Shown one piece after another: positions 7,923 through 16,166 of a stretch of DNA of 64,000 nucleotides (positions are counted from its first letter, which is position 1; every line of letters begins with the position of its first letter). The stretch is from Flavobacterium tyrosinilyticum. Lineage in GTDB: Bacteria > Bacteroidota > Bacteroidia > Flavobacteriales > Flavobacteriaceae. Location of the stretch: assembly GCF_023656565.1 (NCBI RefSeq), contig NZ_JAMOKG010000002.1:253619-317618 (forward strand), read 5' to 3'. Under the pieces are notes generated by a model. It was not told the origin of the DNA, ran no database searches, and was given only the letters and a program-made list of their open reading frames with translations. The translations under genes were made by a program, and so were the position numbers.

Positions 7923-8666
7923 ATGTCAGAATTATCTATTAATACGACACAAAATGTCAAAATAAATTTTATTGCCGCTTCTGTTGGTGAAAGACTAGGA
8001 GCTTTTTTTATTGATTTGTTCATTATAATCTGTTATATAACAGCGCTTTCGATAATACTTTTTGATTGGTTACAATTAGATAGATTGATGGTTAACTTGG
8101 ACGGTTGGTCACGAGGCGCGATTTTTTTAATACTCTATTCGCCAGTTATAGTGTACTCGCTAGTTTTAGAAAGTGTTTTTGAGGGACAGTCATTGGGTAA
8201 AAAATTATTGAAGATTAAAGTCGTTAAAATTGACGGTTATCAAGCCGGCTTTGGTGATTATTTAATTCGATGGTTTTTTAGAGTAATTGACTTTTTTACT
8301 TTTTTCGGACTTCCAGGACTTATTACGGTTATTACGAGTCAGAAATCGCAACGATTGGGAGACATGGCAGCAGGAACAGCAGTAATTACTTTAAAGAATA
8401 AAATTAATATCAGCCATACTATTTTAGAAGAAATCGGTGAAGCCTATGTGCCAACTTATCCTTTAGTTATCAAGCTTTCAGACAATGATATGCGAATTAT
8501 TAAAGAAACGTATCAAAAAGCGGCGGCTAAAAATGATCACGAGGTTATTTACAAATTAGTAGCAAAAATTGAAAGCGTAACAGGTATTAAAAATCAATCT
8601 GGAAACAACAGCGATTTTATTCGAATAATTTTAAAAGATTATAATTTTTATACCCAAAACATGTGA
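7923..8666 (+). CDS. RDD-family membrane protein
   Basis: 247 residues with the RDD layout: helix one (about 29-47) preceded by the Arg of GERLGAFFIDLF, a second helix ending in EGQSLGKKLLKIKVV, a third around 115-140, and the Asp of QRLGDMAAGTAVI. A soluble tail of about 75 residues follows. RDD proteins are poorly defined membrane proteins, some linked to ion transport. The divergent placement 20 bp from the SpoIIM gene is a conserved Bacteroidota arrangement and suggests a shared regulatory region and joint function. Confidence 0.85.
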   Translation: MSELSINTTQNVKINFIAASVGERLGAFFIDLFIIICYITALSIILFDWLQLDRLMVNLDGWSRGAIFLILYSPVIVYSLVLESVFEGQSLGKKLLKIKVVKIDGYQAGFGDYLIRWFFRVIDFFTFFGLPGLITVITSQKSQRLGDMAAGTAVITLKNKINISHTILEEIGEAYVPTYPLVIKLSDNDMRIIKETYQKAAAKNDHEVIYKLVAKIESVTGIKNQSGNNSDFIRIILKDYNFYTQNM

Positions 8667-8773
8667 TTTTTTTCTTTGAAGAATTATTTGGTTTTTCTAA
8701 TTTTTGCTGATAATTTTTTATTTTTTCTTCGTAAATTTATTTATAGATAATTAATTTATAAATTTCCAAGCAA

Positions 8774-9628
8774 ATGAAAATTACAAAGCCTTTTCTCGTA
8801 TTACTAGTACTATTATCTGCTTGCGTAAGTTTTGCTCAAAGCGGAAAAAAATTAGATAAAATTATAAAAAGAGATTATCAGATTATTGAATGTACAGTTT
8901 TAAAAATGTCTGATAAAACAGTTGAATATTCTCTTCCAGGTGAGACCGTTCAGATCTCGCTAGACGTTTCTCAGATTGCGAAGATCGATTTTGCAAGCGG
9001 AAGATCTCAAACCTTTGACATTTCTCCAAACGCAACAAATAGTGCTCAAAGTACGTCATCTCCAAACATAGTCAGTGCAGAGAAACAGCACAATACAATT
9101 GCTGTATTGCCAATTCCTTACGTAAATGCAGATAGTCAGCAAGGTTCTGAGGATATGGCAAAATTTGCTCAAAACGATTTGTACAACAAGTTATTGGATA
9201 AATCATCTAATATTTTTCCGTTGACGGTTCAGGATTTAAGAACAACAAACAGTTTATTGCACAAAAGTGGAATTGATCATAATAACATTGACGAAACGCC
9301 AATAGAAGATCTGGAAAAAATATTAGGAGTAGACAATATTGTTGCTGCAAAAGTTTCGTACACAATAGGAACGGGTACTACTGCTACGACTTATGATAGT
9401 GGAAATGCTAAAGTGAGCAACAACAATAAAAAAGTAACTACCAGCGATATTTCGACTACAACGGCAAACAACCAAACCTATTATTACTATACGGTTTATT
9501 TTGATATGTACAGAAACACAGATAAAATCTATTCTCAAACGCGTAAACCTTTGCTAGCATTAAAAGATGGATGGATGGATTCTATTTCGTATTTATTAAA
9601 AAGAAGTCCGATTTATGTAAAAAAATAA
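8774..9628 (+). CDS. Secreted protein with CsgG/TolB-N-like segment
   Basis: 284 residues, not a family I recognise with certainty. The N-terminus is a signal peptide; LSAC at 14-17 could be a lipobox, but cleavage after FAQ (22) by signal peptidase I is equally plausible. Residues 27-75 form a small beta-rich segment. From about residue 108, IAVLPIPYVNAD followed by a helical stretch, FPLTVQDLRT and LGVDNIVAAKVSYTIG resembles the alpha/beta domain of CsgG, GNA1162 or TolB-N. A Ser/Thr/Asn-rich low-complexity loop (about 198-236) interrupts the sheet. It follows the RDD gene by 107 bp on the same strand and may stand alone. Confidence 0.5.
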   Translation: MKITKPFLVLLVLLSACVSFAQSGKKLDKIIKRDYQIIECTVLKMSDKTVEYSLPGETVQISLDVSQIAKIDFASGRSQTFDISPNATNSAQSTSSPNIVSAEKQHNTIAVLPIPYVNADSQQGSEDMAKFAQNDLYNKLLDKSSNIFPLTVQDLRTTNSLLHKSGIDHNNIDETPIEDLEKILGVDNIVAAKVSYTIGTGTTATTYDSGNAKVSNNNKKVTTSDISTTTANNQTYYYYTVYFDMYRNTDKIYSQTRKPLLALKDGWMDSISYLLKRSPIYVKK

Positions 9629-9664
9629 TAAGTATTTCTATGCGTTGGATTGGCTAAAATCGTC

Positions 9665-9801
9665 CTTTAGAACTTTGTAGCTTTGATACTTTGCTTTTTT
9701 TAGCTTAGAAAAAAGGACAGGTTTTTTTCTGAGTCAGATTTACTAAGATTATTCCTTACAACTTTGTAACTTTGACGCTTTGCATCTTTGTAACTCAGAA
9801 A
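9665..9801 (+). repeat. Two octamer ladders upstream of the TRIC-family gene
   Basis: Four CTTTGNAN words lie in register at 9665-9696. At 9762-9801 are five more (CTTTGTAA, CTTTGACG, CTTTGCAT, CTTTGTAA, CTCAGAAA), ending 2 nt before the ATG at 9804. The last word and the position relative to the start match the ladders at 919-958 and 27223-27262. Confidence 0.85.
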
Positions 9802-9803
9802 AA

Positions 9804-10406
9804 ATGTTTCACTTACTTGATATTATTGGCACAATGGCGTTTGCTATGTCTGGCGCCTTAACAGCAATGCATAAAAAACTAGATCCGTTTGGTGTTTTTA
9901 TCATTGCATTTGTTACTGCAGTTGGCGGCGGAACGCTTCGTGATGTCTTAATTGGAAGAACTCCTGTTGGCTGGATGCGTGACATGCAATATGTGTATGT
10001 GATTATTTTAGGATTTTTTCTAGCCATTATTTTTAGAAAAAGATTTGATAAACTTCGAACCTCATTGTTTCTCTTTGATACCATTGGGCTTGGAGTTTTT
10101 ACTTTAATAGGTCTCGAAAGAGGGCTTATAACGGGACTTCATCCGGCAATTTGTATTGCATTAGGAACCATGACTGCTTGTTTTGGTGGTGTAATTCGTG
10201 ATATTTTATGTAACGAAATTCCAAACGTTTTTCGAGAAGAAATCTACGCAACCATCTGTATTTTGGGTGGAATTGTATTTTTTGGATTACGAAAATTAAA
10301 TTTAAATGACGATATCTTATATTTAGTTACTTCTCTTGTGATTATTGTGATTCGATTAATGGCAGTTAAATACAAATGGCATTTAAAAGCATTTGATCAC
10401 ATGTAA
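9804..10406 (+). CDS. TRIC/UPF0126-family membrane channel
   Basis: About 200 residues from the ATG at 9804. The reading frame is open to a TTG at 9780, but that lies in the octamer ladder. Seven hydrophobic segments are arranged as two similar halves, each with the family signature: GGGTLRDVLIGRTPVGW in the first and CFGGVIRDILCNEIP in the second. Prokaryotic TRIC homologues are trimeric monovalent cation channels; an older view linked UPF0126 proteins to glycine uptake. The downstream GNAT gene starts within 7 bp of the stop, so the two may be cotranscribed. Confidence 0.85.
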   Translation: MFHLLDIIGTMAFAMSGALTAMHKKLDPFGVFIIAFVTAVGGGTLRDVLIGRTPVGWMRDMQYVYVIILGFFLAIIFRKRFDKLRTSLFLFDTIGLGVFTLIGLERGLITGLHPAICIALGTMTACFGGVIRDILCNEIPNVFREEIYATICILGGIVFFGLRKLNLNDDILYLVTSLVIIVIRLMAVKYKWHLKAFDHM

Positions 10407-10412
10407 TTGAGT

Positions 10413-11390
10413 ATGGCGAAATTTATTATTAAAAAATACGATCAGAAATATTATTCGGTTTGGAACGATTTTGTCGCTCAGGCTAAAAATGCAACTTTTT
10501 TGTTTCATCGCGATTTTATGGAATACCACAAAGATCGTTTTGAGGATTTTTCGCTTTTGGTTTTCGAAGATAAAAAACTGCTTGCTATTCTTCCTGCCAA
10601 TAAAAAAGATAATTCGATATATTCCCATCAAGGATTAACTTACGGCGGATTAGTTTATAAAGAACAAACCAAACAAAAAGCGGTTATTGAGATTTTTAGA
10701 GAGGTGTTGTTTTTTCTGAACAAAAATAATTTGGATAAATTATACTTTAAAACTCTTCCTTCCATTTATCATTTGAAACCTGCAGAAGAAATTTTGTACA
10801 GTTTATTTCTGGCAGAAGCAAAGCTTGTGAGAAGAGATTCTCTTTCTGTAATTGATTTACAGCAAGAAAAAACAATTTCTAAAATTAGAAAAAGAGGATT
10901 AAAAAAAGCAATTTCCAACGAATTGATTATTAAAGAAGAGAATCAGTTCGAATTGTTTTGGAATAAAATTCTAATTCCGAATTTAGAAAAAACACATCAC
11001 GCAGCGCCAGTTCATTCGATTGATGAAATAAACAGATTAAAATCGCTTTTTTCTAAAAATATTCATCAGTTCAATATTTATAAAAATGACGAAATTGTAG
11101 GCGGAACGACGATTTTTGAAACAAAAAATGTGGCACATTGCCAGTATATTTCAAAAGATCCAGACAAAGAAGATTTAGGAAGTTTAGATTATCTTTTTCA
11201 TTACCTCATTAATGAACGTTTTGCTGAAAAACGTTTTTTTGATTTTGGAATTTCAAATGAAAATCAAGGAAAAAATCTAAACGAAGGATTAACCTATTGG
11301 AAAGAAAGCTTTGGATCCAACACTTTGGTTCATGATTTTTATGAAGTTGATACTGCCAATTATACTAAATTAGAAGGCATTCTTATTTAA
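10413..11390 (+). CDS. GNAT/FemAB-like acyltransferase of the glycan cluster
   Basis: 325 residues from the ATG at 10413 (a TTG at 10407 is the alternative). The architecture is that of two GNAT-like halves as in FemAB and BioF2-like proteins. The second half has NEIVGG-type strand IYKNDEIVGGTTIFE followed by LGSLDYLFHYLINERFAEKRFFDFGISNENQG, typical of the family's CoA or aminoacyl-donor fold. It lies 12 bp before the FdtB-like aminotransferase, so it could acylate the 3-amino sugar made there. It is not an FdtC-type hexapeptide acetyltransferase. Fold confidence is moderate; the substrate is inference. Confidence 0.7.
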   Translation: MAKFIIKKYDQKYYSVWNDFVAQAKNATFLFHRDFMEYHKDRFEDFSLLVFEDKKLLAILPANKKDNSIYSHQGLTYGGLVYKEQTKQKAVIEIFREVLFFLNKNNLDKLYFKTLPSIYHLKPAEEILYSLFLAEAKLVRRDSLSVIDLQQEKTISKIRKRGLKKAISNELIIKEENQFELFWNKILIPNLEKTHHAAPVHSIDEINRLKSLFSKNIHQFNIYKNDEIVGGTTIFETKNVAHCQYISKDPDKEDLGSLDYLFHYLINERFAEKRFFDFGISNENQGKNLNEGLTYWKESFGSNTLVHDFYEVDTANYTKLEGILI

Positions 11391-11402
11391 AACAAAACAG
11401 AG

Positions 11403-12503
11403 ATGATATCTTTTCTTGACCTTAAAAAAATAAACGAACCGTATGAAACCGCTTTTCAGCAAAAACTGAAATTGGTTTTAGAAAATGGTTGGTATGTTTT
11501 AGGGAAAGAAGTGGAAGCCTTTGAAAAGGCTTTCGCTGAATATTGTCAATCTAAATATTGTATTGGGGTTGGAAACGGATTGGATGCTTTAGTTCTTATT
11601 TTTAAAGGGTATATCGAACTCGGAAAATTTAAAAAAGGAGATGAGGTTATTGTTCCAGCAAACACCTACATTGCGAGTATTTTGGCTATTCTACAAGCCG
11701 ATTTAGTTCCTGTTTTGGTTGAACCAAGACTAGAAACGTACAATATAAATCCAGATTTAATTCAGGAGAAAATAACTCCAAAAACCAAAGCTATTTTAGC
11801 TGTTCATTTATACGGACAAATAGCCGAAATGGAGAGAATAAATGAAATTGCAGAAAAACACAACTTAATTATCGTTGAAGATGCAGCACAATCTCACGGC
11901 GTAGAAAAAAATCTAAAATCTACAATCTACAATCTAAAATCGGCAATCACTTATAGTTTTTATCCAGGAAAGAATTTAGGATGTTTGGGCGATGGCGGAG
12001 CGATTACTACAAATGATTCGGATTTGGCAAAGGTGCTTTTTTCGCTTCGAAATTATGGTTCAGAGAAAAAATATTATAACGAATACATTGGTTTGAATTC
12101 GCGATTAGATGAATTACAGGCGGGGTTCTTAAATCTAAAATTGCCCCATTTGGATTCAGATAATGATAAAAGAAGAACAGTTGCAAAACGATATTTAACT
12201 GGAATTAAAAACAAAAAAATAACGTTGCCATTTTGGGATTTTTCAAACAACCATGTATTTCATTTGTTTGTTATTCGAACAGAAAATAGAAACGACTTAC
12301 AAGAATATTTAACTCAAAATAATATTCAAACGGTTATTCATTATCCAATTCCGCCACATCAGCAAAAAGCTTTTCCACAATGGAATAATCTGTCATTTCC
12401 AATTACAGAGAAAATCCATAATGAAGTTCTGAGTCTGCCAATGAGCCCAGTTTTAACCGAAGTTGAGGTTGATTTTATTATAGAAATTCTAAATCAATAC
12501 TAA
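11403..12503 (+). CDS. fdtB: DegT/DnrJ/EryC1/StrS-family sugar aminotransferase (FdtB-like)
   Basis: 366 residues. A PLP-dependent aminotransferase that should convert a dTDP-3-keto-6-deoxyhexose to the 3-amino sugar. GVGNGLDALVLIFKG, VPANTYIASILAI, EDAAQSHG and SFYPGKNLGCLGDGGAITTN identify the family; the PLP lysine is K190. FdtB and QdtB are the closest named types, and an FdtA-like ketoisomerase lies 5.5 kb downstream. Residues 170-183, normally a Gly-rich GxLGD-type segment just before the PLP motif, are instead encoded by a period-7 AATCTAN ladder. Total length is normal, so the ladder replaced rather than lengthened that segment. Confidence 0.82.
   Translation: MISFLDLKKINEPYETAFQQKLKLVLENGWYVLGKEVEAFEKAFAEYCQSKYCIGVGNGLDALVLIFKGYIELGKFKKGDEVIVPANTYIASILAILQADLVPVLVEPRLETYNINPDLIQEKITPKTKAILAVHLYGQIAEMERINEIAEKHNLIIVEDAAQSHGVEKNLKSTIYNLKSAITYSFYPGKNLGCLGDGGAITTNDSDLAKVLFSLRNYGSEKKYYNEYIGLNSRLDELQAGFLNLKLPHLDSDNDKRRTVAKRYLTGIKNKKITLPFWDFSNNHVFHLFVIRTENRNDLQEYLTQNNIQTVIHYPIPPHQQKAFPQWNNLSFPITEKIHNEVLSLPMSPVLTEVEVDFIIEILNQY
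11910..11950 (+). repeat. In-frame heptamer ladder inside the sugar aminotransferase
   Basis: Six consecutive heptamers start with AATC: AATCTAA, AATCTAC, AATCTAC, AATCTAA, AATCGGC and AATCAC(T). They are translated as residues 170-183, just ahead of the PLP-lysine motif. The same AATCNNN word with the same period forms the array at the left edge of the window. Confidence 0.9.
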
Positions 12504-12504
12504 T

Positions 12505-13782
12505 TTGAATTTCTGCAATAAAATAATTAAAACCAATTTGTTTAAGATTACGTCTTTAAACAGCTTGAGCGTTGCTTTGAAAATTGGAATCGGATTAATC
12601 ACTTCGAAAATATTAGCCATTTTTGTTGGTCCAAACGGAATGGCTTTGGTTGGAAATCTTCGTAATTTTTTAACTTCATTAGAAAATATTTCTACTTTAG
12701 GTTTTCAAAACGGAATCGTAAAATATACGTCTGAAAATCAGAAAGCTAATAGCGAACTTCAAAAAATAGTTTCTACGGTTTTTATCAGTTTATTATTTGT
12801 TGCGCTTTTGTTAAGTGGATTTTTATTTTTTACGGCTTCTTATTGGAATCAGAGTATTTTCGGAAATAATACCGAATATTTGGCTGTTTTTAAAGTCTTA
12901 GTATTGGTTTTACCGACTTACGGATTTTCTATTTTTTTTATAGCTGTAATCAATGGTTTGGGCAAATTTAAAAAAGTAATTAGGATCAATATTATCGGGA
13001 ATATTATTGGTTTGTTGACTTCGGTTTTCCTTATTATGCAGTTTAAAACCATTGGAGCTTTAATGTCGATTGTAATTGCGCCAGCGTTATTATTTTGGGT
13101 TACCTTTTATATGATTCAAAAGGAAATTCAGTTTTTTCAAATGATAAAATTAAGTTTTTTCGATTTTAAAATTTTAAAAAACCTTTCTTCCTATTCCTTA
13201 ATGACGCTTGTTTCGTCTGTTTTTGGGCCTTTTGTATTTCTTGCCATTCGAAATCATATTATTCATAATTTAGGAATTGAACAAGCAGGATATTGGGAAT
13301 CAATGACCAGAATTTCGTCCTATTGTTTGATGTTTGTAAGTACTATTTTAAGTGTTTATTTTCTGCCAAAATTATCTAAAGCAGAAAATGATTTAGAAAC
13401 AAAAAATATCTTTTTACAATATTATAAATTTATTCTGCCGATCTTTATTTTGGTCATCACTCTCATTTATTTTATGAGATTTTTTATTGTCCGACTGCTT
13501 TTTACAAAAGATTTTTTACCCGTAACCGATTTGTTTTTCTGGCAGCTTTTAGGAGATGTTTTTAAAGTTTGTGCCCTTATTTTAGGGTATCAGTTTTTTG
13601 CGAAAAAGAACACTTCAGCATTTATTGTAAGTGAGTTGTTTTCACTCGCAGTTCTGTACTTTTTCAGTTTGTATTTTATTACAATTTATGGAATTGAAGG
13701 AGTTGTGATTGGATACGCGTTGGATAATTTTATTTATTGGTTTGTGTTGTGTGTTTATTTTAAGAAGACTTTGTTTAATTAA
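12505..13782 (+). CDS. O-antigen/polysaccharide flippase (Wzx type)
   Basis: 425 residues with about 12 hydrophobic segments, of the MATE/MOP-superfamily flippase group that moves lipid-linked glycan units across the inner membrane. The N-terminus carries the usual amphipathic stretch with ITSKILAIFVGPNGMALVGNLRN. The start is a TTG one base after the aminotransferase stop. The first in-frame ATG is inside the conserved GPNGMALVG, so an ATG start would truncate the first helix. Spacing to the MBOAT gene is 6 bp, indicating one transcription unit from the GNAT gene to the SGNH gene. Confidence 0.85.
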   Translation: MNFCNKIIKTNLFKITSLNSLSVALKIGIGLITSKILAIFVGPNGMALVGNLRNFLTSLENISTLGFQNGIVKYTSENQKANSELQKIVSTVFISLLFVALLLSGFLFFTASYWNQSIFGNNTEYLAVFKVLVLVLPTYGFSIFFIAVINGLGKFKKVIRINIIGNIIGLLTSVFLIMQFKTIGALMSIVIAPALLFWVTFYMIQKEIQFFQMIKLSFFDFKILKNLSSYSLMTLVSSVFGPFVFLAIRNHIIHNLGIEQAGYWESMTRISSYCLMFVSTILSVYFLPKLSKAENDLETKNIFLQYYKFILPIFILVITLIYFMRFFIVRLLFTKDFLPVTDLFFWQLLGDVFKVCALILGYQFFAKKNTSAFIVSELFSLAVLYFFSLYFITIYGIEGVVIGYALDNFIYWFVLCVYFKKTLFN

Positions 13783-13788
13783 CCAGTT

Positions 13789-15231
13789 ATGCTTTTCAAT
13801 ACACTAAGTTTTGCGGTTTTCTTTTTAATAGTTTTTATACTTTATTGGTTTGTATTCGACAAAAATCTGAAAAAACAGAATCTTTTTTTATTACTGGCAA
13901 GTTTGTTTTTTTATAGCTTTTGGAATTTTAAATTCACTTTTCTTTTACTTTTTTCTATCGGTTTAGATTTTTATGTTGGAAAGAAAATTTACAACAATAC
14001 AAAAAATAGTACGACAAAAAAGAGGTGGCTTTGGTTAAGTATAATTATTAATTTAAGCGTTTTAGGAGTCTTTAAATACTATAATTTCTTTATTGATAAT
14101 TTTGTAGAAATAGTCACGGCATTAGGGTTTAAAGCGCATCTTTGGACTTTAAATTTAATCTTACCAATCGGAATTTCTTTTTACACTTTTCATGGACTTT
14201 CTTATGTAATTGATGTTTATAAAGAAAAAATAAAACCAGTTGACAGCATAATTGAATATGCATTATTTGTGAGCTTTTTTCCTTTGCTGGTTGCTGGTCC
14301 AATAGAGCGAGCGACGCATCTTTTGCCTCAGATTCAAAAAAAGAGAACTTTTAATTATGAAACAGCTATTTGCGGATTAAGACAAATTTTGTGGGGATTA
14401 TTTAAGAAAGTTGTAATTGCTGATAGTTGTGCTGAGTATGTCGATTTAATTTTTGACAATCCATCTCATTATTCGGGAAGTACACTAGTTATGGGGACAA
14501 TATTGTTTTCATTCCAGATTTATGGAGATTTTTCAGGCTATACAGATATTGCTTTAGGAGTTTCTAGACTCTTAGGAATCGAATTGTTACAGAATTTTTC
14601 CTATCCATATTTTGCACGCGATATTGCAGAATTTTGGAGAAAATGGCATATTTCTTTATCGAGCTGGTTTAGAGATTATGTTTATATTCCGCTGGGCGGT
14701 TCAAAAAGTTCGAAATGGATACAAATACGCAATGTTTTTATAGTCTTTATGTTAATAGGATTTTGGCATGGCGCCAATTGGAATTTTATCATTTACGGAT
14801 TTATAAATTTTCTATACATCCTTCCTTTAGTTCTGTTTAATGAAAATCGAAGAAGTATCGATGTTATATCGGTCACTGGTTTTAAATCTGGCTTAAAGAT
14901 TTTTTCAAGCATGATTTTTACTTTTGGATTGCTTTCATTTGCCCGTATTTTTTTTAGATCAGAAAATGTTGAAAGCGCATTCACATACATTTCTAAAATG
15001 TTTTCGCAAAGCTTATTTGAATTTCCCGAAATATTTCCCAAAATAATAATTTTAATTTTGGCTGTATTTATGTGGATAGAATGGATTGGAAGAAAAAATC
15101 GTTTTGCTATTGAAAAATTAGGATTTCAATGGGCAAAACCATTTAGAATTGCTTTTTATTATGCTTTGGTACTATTGATTCTGTTTTTTTCGGGTAAGAA
15201 TTGCAATTTATTTATTTTCAGTTTTAAATGA
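13789..15231 (+). CDS. MBOAT-family O-acyltransferase
   Basis: 480 residues with about 10 or more membrane segments. It is related to AlgI and DltB: it transfers an acyl group, usually acetyl, to a glycan on the outer face of the inner membrane. Family marks include LPIGISFYTFHGLSYVID, PLLVAGPIERATHLLPQ, DFSGYTDIALGVSRLLGI, FWRKWHISLSSWFRDYVYIPLGG and MLIGFWHGANWNFIIYG, with the catalytic His in FWHGANW. The next gene overlaps by 4 bp (ATGA) and encodes an SGNH-type partner, the usual pairing for periplasmic O-acetylation. Confidence 0.92.
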   Translation: MLFNTLSFAVFFLIVFILYWFVFDKNLKKQNLFLLLASLFFYSFWNFKFTFLLLFSIGLDFYVGKKIYNNTKNSTTKKRWLWLSIIINLSVLGVFKYYNFFIDNFVEIVTALGFKAHLWTLNLILPIGISFYTFHGLSYVIDVYKEKIKPVDSIIEYALFVSFFPLLVAGPIERATHLLPQIQKKRTFNYETAICGLRQILWGLFKKVVIADSCAEYVDLIFDNPSHYSGSTLVMGTILFSFQIYGDFSGYTDIALGVSRLLGIELLQNFSYPYFARDIAEFWRKWHISLSSWFRDYVYIPLGGSKSSKWIQIRNVFIVFMLIGFWHGANWNFIIYGFINFLYILPLVLFNENRRSIDVISVTGFKSGLKIFSSMIFTFGLLSFARIFFRSENVESAFTYISKMFSQSLFEFPEIFPKIIILILAVFMWIEWIGRKNRFAIEKLGFQWAKPFRIAFYYALVLLILFFSGKNCNLFIFSFK

Positions 15232-16166
15232 GAAATTTTATTCGATATACCTTAATCTTTTTATTTCCAATAATATTGGTGTTTTTGTCTATTGAAATTT
15301 TTTACCAAATAACACCTAATAATTACACTGTAAAAAATGAAAATTGTGTAGCAAACTATCAAAATGCAGAGGTTTTAATTTTAGGAAATTCTCATTCTTT
15401 TTACGGATTAAATCCAGTTTATTTCGATAAGCCAACTTTTAATTTGTCCAACATTAGTCAATCCATATATTTCGATAAACTTTTATTTGATAAACATATT
15501 GATAATTTTAAGAAGGTCAAATTTCTAGTTTTAAACATAGAATATACCAGTTTAAGTCAGCTCAAAAACACCGACGAAGATAGATGGCGAAAATATTATT
15601 ATAAACACTATATGGATTTGGAAGTTCCTATAATACAAAGTTTTGATTTTAATAATTGGTTCATCTCTGGAACAAAGAGTTTTAGTTCAAATCTTAAATT
15701 AATATCTCGCTATTTTCCTGAGAAAAACATTGTTGATTGCAATAAAAGCGGTTTCGGTACAAACTATACACAACACAAAAGAGCTGCAGATATAGAAAAA
15801 AGTGCAGTAATTACAATCAAAAGACACGAAGATAATTTAACAGATTTTGCAGAAAATATTACAGCCATAGAGGCGATTATTGAAAAATGTAAAAACAAAG
15901 GAATTCAAGTGATTATAGTGACAATGCCTGTCACAAAAAATTATGCAGAAAAAGTGAATAAAGAGAAATTGAATAAGATTTTTGAAAGTGCTTTGCTATT
16001 GCAAAAAACAAATTCGAATGTTTTTTATCTTAATCTATTCAGCGATCCTCGTTTTTCTAACGATGATTTTTACGACGCAGATCATTTGCATAATTTGGGA
16101 GCCGAGAAATGTTCTAAGATGGTAAACGATTTTATAAATCAGAAATCAGCTAAAACGCAATTTTAA
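15228..16166 (+). CDS. SGNH-type (AlgJ/DltD-like) partner of the MBOAT acyltransferase
   Basis: 312 residues. A single N-terminal membrane anchor (about 6-27) is followed by an extracytoplasmic domain. VLILGNSHSFYGLNP supplies the GNSH-like nucleophile block and FYDADHLHNLGAEK the C-terminal Asp-x-x-His pair of SGNH hydrolases. The 4-bp overlap with the MBOAT gene implies coupled translation. By analogy with AlgI/AlgJ and DltB/DltD the pair should add an O-acyl group to the surface glycan. Its 3' end overlaps the convergent glycosyltransferase gene by 21 bp. Confidence 0.75.
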   Translation: MRNFIRYTLIFLFPIILVFLSIEIFYQITPNNYTVKNENCVANYQNAEVLILGNSHSFYGLNPVYFDKPTFNLSNISQSIYFDKLLFDKHIDNFKKVKFLVLNIEYTSLSQLKNTDEDRWRKYYYKHYMDLEVPIIQSFDFNNWFISGTKSFSSNLKLISRYFPEKNIVDCNKSGFGTNYTQHKRAADIEKSAVITIKRHEDNLTDFAENITAIEAIIEKCKNKGIQVIIVTMPVTKNYAEKVNKEKLNKIFESALLLQKTNSNVFYLNLFSDPRFSNDDFYDADHLHNLGAEKCSKMVNDFINQKSAKTQF

